NCBI GenBank assembly: GCA_011037195.1
Contig: JAAEAF010003769.1
Span: 179,699-243,698, forward strand
Origin: Triatoma infestans
Lineage: Eukaryota; Arthropoda; Insecta; Hemiptera; Reduviidae
DNA length: 64,000 nucleotides
Reading direction: 5' to 3'
Shown: positions 58,680 to 64,000 of the stretch, in pieces
Numbering within the stretch: position 1 is the first letter of the stretch
How the letters are laid out: every line of letters starts with the position of its first letter
Made by a program: the position numbers and the translations under genes
The notes under the pieces: model-generated
Seen by the model: the letters and a program-made list of their open reading frames with translations, nothing else
Databases searched by the model: none
Told to the model about the DNA's origin: nothing

Positions 58680-59190
58680 ATTTCACCACAAAGTTATACA
58701 GATTTCCCAATAATGATTCCTCAATAATGCAGTTATTTTAATGTATTGTTATTATTTTTTAACCAAGTAGTGTTAAAAAAGAAACAGCAAGAAAGTGGGG
58801 GGAGGGGTATATACAAGAAGTGTTTACATAATTTTACATCCACCACCACCACCACCTTTTTGCTGGTCTCACTGGCAGCAATGAGTCCCTTTTACCGAAC
58901 ACACAACAACAACAAGTAATTGCATCATCACAAGTACGTAGAGTGTGGTCACAATTCATACTGGCAGTGCAGCCGTTATCCCCTCTACTATCCAGCTTGT
59001 TGCCAACTTCAGTCTCTCTCTTAACACTTTATGTAACTATTGTACACGTAACCATCACAACCACCACCCCACCCTCCTCCGCTCACCTTACACATACCTA
59101 ATTCTCTTCCTTTTTGCATTATATTATAACTCCTTTACCTGGTTACAATTCTACATTAATATTAATAATAACAATATTAAAGATTTTTAT
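58680..59190. other. Unassigned stretch with CAC repeats
   Basis: Unique-looking sequence with a CAC/CCA microsatellite (58842-58856) and a CAACAA tract (58905-58916). A 97-codon open frame (58945-59238) runs into the next MR copy and has no known motif. Confidence 0.35.
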
Positions 59191-59194
59191 TTTT

Positions 59195-60238
59195 ACTTTC
59201 TCTTACTCCTAGTAAGAGGAAGTATTATGATCGTGTAAGAGGAAGTATTATAATCGTGTCAAATTTTCGATATCGAGTTTTCACCGGAAATATCCGTTTT
59301 GAGGCCCCCTGAGTCCAAATAAAAAGTGGTTTTTAGCAAATGGTCTGTATGTGTGTGTACGTGTGTGTGTGCCGTGGTCCGTGTGTGTGTATGTTGTATG
59401 TGACACAGCATAGCTCAAAAACGAAAAATCGTAGAAAGTTGAAATTGATTTCCGTTTAGGGTCACCATGGGATCTGACTGTACGTTATCTGTCAAAAATT
59501 CCTCAACCGGAAGTACCACTTTACTAGTTGGATTTTTTACTTTTTTGCGATTTTCTCAAAAATGGCTCCGACGATTTTCTTTAAACTTTAAACATCAACC
59601 ACACATACAAAGAGCTACAACTTTTATTTGAAACATTTCTCCGGGAAAATGCATTGAAGGGCACTTTTGGGGGAGGGGTGGGGTTAGGTTTTCTACTAAA
59701 GTGCTATTTTAGTTTATTAGACAATTCTGTCATCTAAATAATGTTAATTAGAATTAAATATGTTGTTGAAATTCCGAGTTTAAAAAAAATCGGATAACCG
59801 GAAGTGCGTTTACTTTACCACTTTACTAAATGATTTATTCACTTTTTCGCAATTTTCTCAAAAATGGCTCCGACGATTTTTTTGAAACTTCGTATATAAA
59901 CTAAACATGCAAAGATCTACAACTTTTATCTAAAACATTTCTCTGGGAAATTTCTTTTAAGAGCACTTTTAGGGGAGGGGTGGGGTTAGATTTTCTCTAA
60001 AGTGCTATCCTAGTTGATTATACAATTCTATCATCCAACCATAATTAGTTAGAAATAAATAGATGGCTGAAATTCCGAGTTTCAAGAAAATTAGTAAACC
60101 GGAAGTGCGCTTTTACTGAACAGTTTTTTCAGTTTCGACGAATTTCGTTTAAATTTGGTACACAAACTATAAAATTTGTCAATTATCATTTTGAGAACTG
60201 GAGTAAGAGAAAGTTGTGTGAGTGTTTCACACCAGATT
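59195..60238 (+). repeat. MR repeat, reference full-length copy
   Basis: Best copy. Terminal inverted repeats ACTTTCTCTTACT (59195-59207) and AGTAAGAGAAAGT (60202-60214). 5' hairpin tactcctagta, caccggaaatatccg, TG tracts 59350-59392. Three CCGGAAGT boxes start at 59507, 59798 and 60099 (spacing 291 and 301). Each module has ctcaaaaatggctccgacg, a G-rich tract (59670-59687, 59970-59986), ctaaagtgctat and caattctatcatc-type words. The 3' hairpin GTGTGA/TCACAC (60216-60232) is followed by cagatttttt. Longest open frames are short; no known protein. Confidence 0.92.
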
Positions 60239-60289
60239 TTTTTTTTTAAATTATGATCTTCCTTTTTAATTGAATCATGGAGAAAAAGA

Positions 60290-60960
60290 AAATTAGGCGT
60301 GACACACACACACAAAACTTTCTCTTCAACCTTTTAATACAATTATATATAAAATAACGAATTTCCCTTCAAATTCAAATTTTACGTATTTGTTCTATGG
60401 TAAGAGGGGAGATAAATACCAATTTATTAATCTTGTCAAGTAGAAGAAAAGTGATGATTACACTATTGGCCAGTAGAGAGAGCTCTAAAAAACATTGAAC
60501 CAACAAAATTATAACATTTGAAATTAATGCTACAAATTCTGCACAATTATTTAAAATAATTTTTTTTCGGGGGGGGAAATGTTTCAAATAAAAGTAAGAC
60601 GTTTTTTCTGTGAAGTTAGCGTACCAAGTAGAAAGGAAACTGTTATAGTCGTTTTCGAAAAAAATGTTTAAAAAAACTCGAAACCTATTTTATAAAGTCG
60701 CACTTTTCGTTAAACTTTTTTTTTTTTTAAATATGAAATTCTATCATTGCTTTCAATGTGTATTAATATAATGTAAGTGGTGAAACCATATATTATAGGA
60801 AGTAGTACTTGGAAGGAAAGCAAAACGCTACTAAGCGCCTTCCTGTTGCAACTAAACTTTGTAGCCGTTTTCGAGAAAACTCCCCCCCAAAAAATGCAAA
60901 AACCTATTCAATAAAGTCTTTGGAATTTCTATGAATGCTTGTACAGAGAACACTTAATCA
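60290..60960 (-). repeat. MR repeat, diverged
   Basis: Minus-strand modules with aatgtttcaaataaaagtaag, cgcacttttcgttaaac and gccgttttcgagaaaac. Module boxes are decayed. Confidence 0.55.
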
Positions 60961-61179
60961 AAATCAAGTGGGGCTGCTCAATTAAATTGAGGTGGTCCAA
61001 CACATAGCGTACTCATCAATTCGTAGACATAGCAATAAAACGATAATACCTAGCCATAAAAAGTTAAAATACAAGGATGCCCTAATGTCCAATGTCAAAT
61101 AAAAAAAACTAATTTCTATAGATGACATAAAGTGCATCTAAATCTAAACATTAAGTTATAAGTGTAAACGTTAAGTTTA

Positions 61180-61770
61180 TCTATAAATATGCTGGGAAAT
61201 AATGCCCACGGAGTCAACTAAAATATTCTCCACTGAAGGAGCTATGTCTTTTAGGCTAATATTTATCTTGTCGAAAAAGTCCAAGGCTGTCTTACCACAA
61301 GCCATGCACCTTGTACTCCCTGACCCCGAACTGATCCTTAAACTTCTCCTTATAAAAGGGAATACATTTTTCATAGATGGCCCTTTTCTCCTCATCTATC
61401 CTCTCGCCCTGTTTCGGATCCTTACTCTCGAAACGGATGGTCGGATCTAAAATGTACATTGCTACATTGCTGGCATTGTCAAATGCTGTAATTTCAGCCT
61501 ATGTTGTAGATCCATCTGTATCTACAGCGTATCCTCTTCGAGAGTCACATAACGTTTTTTTTTTCCATAATTTCTATCAAGGCGTGCTTTATCCTATGGT
61601 GGCGTCTAGTTACAAGAAGCACAATGTCAGGACGATTACCAAGCACATGCGCTGGTGTTTCAGGCTCTCTGCCGCATCTACGACAGAGGGGTCCAACAGC
61701 TCTTGCCGACTGTCCGCCAACTCCAGGAACAGCACCTATATTAATATTATATAGGTATAAACCATACATT
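61180..61770 (-). mobile_element. Non-LTR element C-terminal fragment (R2-like type)
   Basis: Minus strand: PLCRRCGREPETPAHVLG (a CCHC-like finger of the kind found after the reverse transcriptase in elements with a restriction-type endonuclease), RHHRIKHALIEI, then in another frame MYILDPTIRFESKD and KCIPFYKEKFKDQFGVREYKV. Frameshifted. Clade tentative. Confidence 0.55.
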
Positions 61771-61774
61771 ATAC

Positions 61775-61945
61775 TGACATGGCACTTTAGAGGAAAACAT
61801 AAGCCCTGCTGTTTCCCTAGAACTTCCCCCCAAAAAAATCAATTTTCCCAGGACAATATTTCAAAGAAAAATGATACGTACTATGTGTACGTATACAAAG
61901 TTTAAAGAAAACCTTTAGAACCGTTTTTGAGAAAATAGCATTGCC
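61775..61945 (-). repeat. MR repeat fragment
   Basis: actgacatggcactttagag, ccaattttcccagg-like and aaaccgtttttgagaaaat, the minus strand of a module. Broken off by the next LINE fragment. Confidence 0.6.
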
Positions 61946-62330
61946 GCCAGAGAGGATGTTGCGAGGTCACTCATGTTTAAGCCAACTAGGAGGGTTGTCG
62001 GTCTGGAGGATTAGGAAGATATGCTTGGATAGGGTACTTGGAATTTCTTATATCTGAGTTTGGTTACTTCTATTAGGGAAGGGGATATTCAGTTATTGTG
62101 GATGATTTGTTTGGAAAAATAATAAGGAACGTTGACTATTGTTTGGAAGATTTTGGATTGTAGGGATTGGATTCGATTGAGGTTAGAACGCTTGGCTGAA
62201 ACCCACTGTACAATGTCCAAATGGATTGGATGAATGATGTATAAATTAATGTGATTTGTTTTGTTGTGATAGTCTAAATCTTCTGTCTAGGAGACGTTTA
62301 GTTGTTATATATCGACTTTTTTACAGTAAA
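61945..62330 (-). mobile_element. Jockey-like LINE fragment
   Basis: Co-linear with part of 47880-48160 (ggttacttctattaggga, gattttggattgtagg, caatgtccaaatggattgg). Diverged; no frame. Confidence 0.5.
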
Positions 62331-62339
62331 TATCGACTT

Positions 62340-62640
62340 TTCGACTTTTTTTTTTAGGAAATCCACCAGCAAACTCACCTCACCACCCAAACAACCATCC
62401 TCACCAAAACTCCCTTGAATGAACTTTCTCACAAAAAAAATTCCAAACAGAAGTGGTAGATCTCAATTTGTAAAGATAATCTATCAAATTTAATGCAATC
62501 CATATTTTTATGAAGAAAATCTAGAAAACTGAAATAACCGTTCTTAAAGTCGCATTTCCAGTCAAACGATGTTCTTATAATTCGGACTTTTCGCAACTAT
62601 TTAAATGATAGAAACATAAAATACTAAAATCAGGTGGGGT
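62340..62640 (-). repeat. MR repeat fragment
   Basis: gaatgaactttctcacaaaa, ttgtaaagataatctatcaa and cgcatttccagtcaaacg mark a minus-strand module. Confidence 0.5.
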
Positions 62641-62641
62641 G

Positions 62642-62838
62642 GGTGTTGGTGTAGTGGTTATGAGCATGGACTTGTAACTGGGAGGTCACCAGTTCAAATC
62701 CCCGCGTATAACTGCTAAATTTTATATTCGTTTAAAAAATGTTAATGGTGAAGTAGGGTGATTCCGCCACGGTCAATGATACCTAATTTGGTAGTTGGAC
62801 GGTTAAGTTCGCCTGAAAAAAAAAGAAAAAGGCATTAC
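62642..62838 (+). repeat. SINE-B copy
   Basis: tRNA-like head with A box TTGGTGTAGTGGTTATGAGC and B box AGTTCAAATCC; body and ctaatttggtagttggacgg, then gcctga and an A-rich tail (62816-62830). Confidence 0.85.
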
Positions 62839-62849
62839 TTCCGTTAAAT

Positions 62850-63160
62850 AAAATCACCACCTCTCCTTTAATTGAAATTTACAGGAAAATGTCTGAAATA
62901 AAAGTGTAGTTGGTATAATAACAGGATTCAAGAAAATTGTTGACGCCATTTTTGAGAAAATCGTAAAAAACTAAAAATATTCATTCAAGAATGTTGTACT
63001 TCCGGTTGAGGAATTTAGATAGATAATTTCCTGTCAGTATCCACACGGAATGTTGAGTACTTCCTCCGACTTTCTGTATTTAAGCTATGCTGTTCACATA
63101 TATACAGACACACACAGACCATTTTCTAAATACCACTTTTTCATCCTTAAGAGAGTCGAA
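62850..63160 (-). repeat. MR repeat fragment
   Basis: gtacttccggttgaggaatt at 62997, caggaagttatc-like sequence, CA-containing tract near 63102-63116 and accactttttca; minus-strand MR. Confidence 0.62.
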
Positions 63161-63659
63161 AATCTGACAACATCGGAATACTTATACTTTAAGTAGAAGT
63201 GAGAGACAGTATTAATACTGAACAATTCTATAAATATTTAATGTATAGGTTTTGTCCTAGACTTGAAGGATCATTGCTTATTTTTAGGCTATTTCAAGTA
63301 GTAGAAATCTTACGCATTAATCCTAAAATATCCTCACAAATGTGTTCATCACCGTTTTTGGTTTTGCACCCTATGAAGGAAGCAGTTTAAGGTGATGAAA
63401 AAATACATAGTATTTTATAATCATCAAATTCAAATTTTTATAAAAAACATACAATTTGGATTTCAAAAAAAAAATCTGTATAGATTTGTTATATTTGAAT
63501 ATATATCTTGGAATGTTTCCATTTTCTGACTTAAAAGTAAAAATAACTCGATTGAATTCTTTGTGCATTACTGTTTAAATAGAAACTATAGTTATCAAAA
63601 TTAATTATTTTTCAAATTTATACTAGATATTCAAAGAAAAAGTGTATTTAATTTTTTTT

Positions 63660-63788
63660 TTTTACTTTCTCTAACTCCTAGTAAGAGGAAGTATTGTAAT
63701 CGTGTCAAATTTTCGATATCGAGTTTTCACCGGAATTATCCGTTTTGAGGTCCCCTGAGTCCAAAAAAGTGGTTTTTAGCAAATGGTC

Positions 63789-63820
<32 letters not shown>

Positions 63821-64000
63821 ATGTGAACAGCATAGCTCAAAACGAAAAACCATAGAAAGTTAAAACTTGATATTCCGTTTAGGTATCACCATGGGATCGA
63901 CAGTACGTTATCTGTCAAAATTGCTCAACCGGAAGTACCACTTTACTAGTTGTTTTTTATATGTTTTTACGATTTTCTCAAAAATGGCTCCGACGATTTT
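63660..64000 (+). repeat. MR repeat, cut by the window end
   Basis: tactttctctaactcctagt hairpin, caccggaattatccg, gaggtcccctgagtccaaaa, TG tract 63788-63808, ccggaagtaccactttact at 63931 and the start of the first module. Confidence 0.88.

Noticed and set aside
61202..61754. Plus-strand open frames of 82-125 codons
   Set aside because: They lie opposite the R2-like LINE fragment and have no motif.

Overview
The window looks like nuclear DNA of an arthropod, most likely an insect: it is AT-rich, has spliced genes with GT-AG introns, metazoan proteins, tRNA-derived SINEs and many insect-type transposon relics. The order is not established from sequence alone. Three host genes can be supported, all in the first 17.1 kb.

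Left part (1-11.6 kb). An endophilin-B gene runs on the minus strand (start codon at 6868; eight coding exons visible; its C-terminal end lies beyond the left edge). It is head-to-head with O-fut1 (GDP-fucose protein O-fucosyltransferase 1), complete in seven plus-strand exons and ending in the ER signal HDEL. Only 327 bp separate the two start codons, so they probably share a bidirectional promoter. Introns hold SINEs, a LINE fragment and a Tc1/mariner relic.

Middle (11.6-18.4 kb). Mostly AT-rich sequence around an intronless IER2/IER5-type immediate-early gene (15935-16696). Its promoter has a perfect CRE 22 bp upstream of a TATA box. A second pair of perfect CREs lies about 0.5 kb past its poly(A) signal.

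Right part (18.4-64 kb). No host gene was recognised. This is a nested transposon graveyard dominated by about 20 copies of one unrecognised repeat of about 1.04 kb, called MR here. MR has a 5' hairpin, a TG microsatellite, about 290-300-bp internal modules each opening at an ACCGGAAGT-type box and each carrying a G-rich tract, 13-bp terminal inverted repeats and a 3' hairpin. Into MR copies have inserted a piggyBac element (TTAA duplication), I-like and Jockey-like LINEs (12-bp duplications), TA-flanked MITEs and others.

The most interesting system is a set of short palindromic retroposons (FB1, FB2, FB3, with related FB4 fragments). FB1, FB2 and FB4 arms carry the core of a minimal hammerhead ribozyme (CUGANGA, stem II, GAAAC, then a cleavage triplet). 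In FB1 the stem III sequence is self-complementary, as described for the dimer-type hammerheads of Penelope-like elements. FB1 copies have one constant end, one variably truncated end and 8-13-bp target-site duplications, as expected for retrotransposition. This assignment is inferred: no Penelope-type reverse transcriptase was seen in the window.
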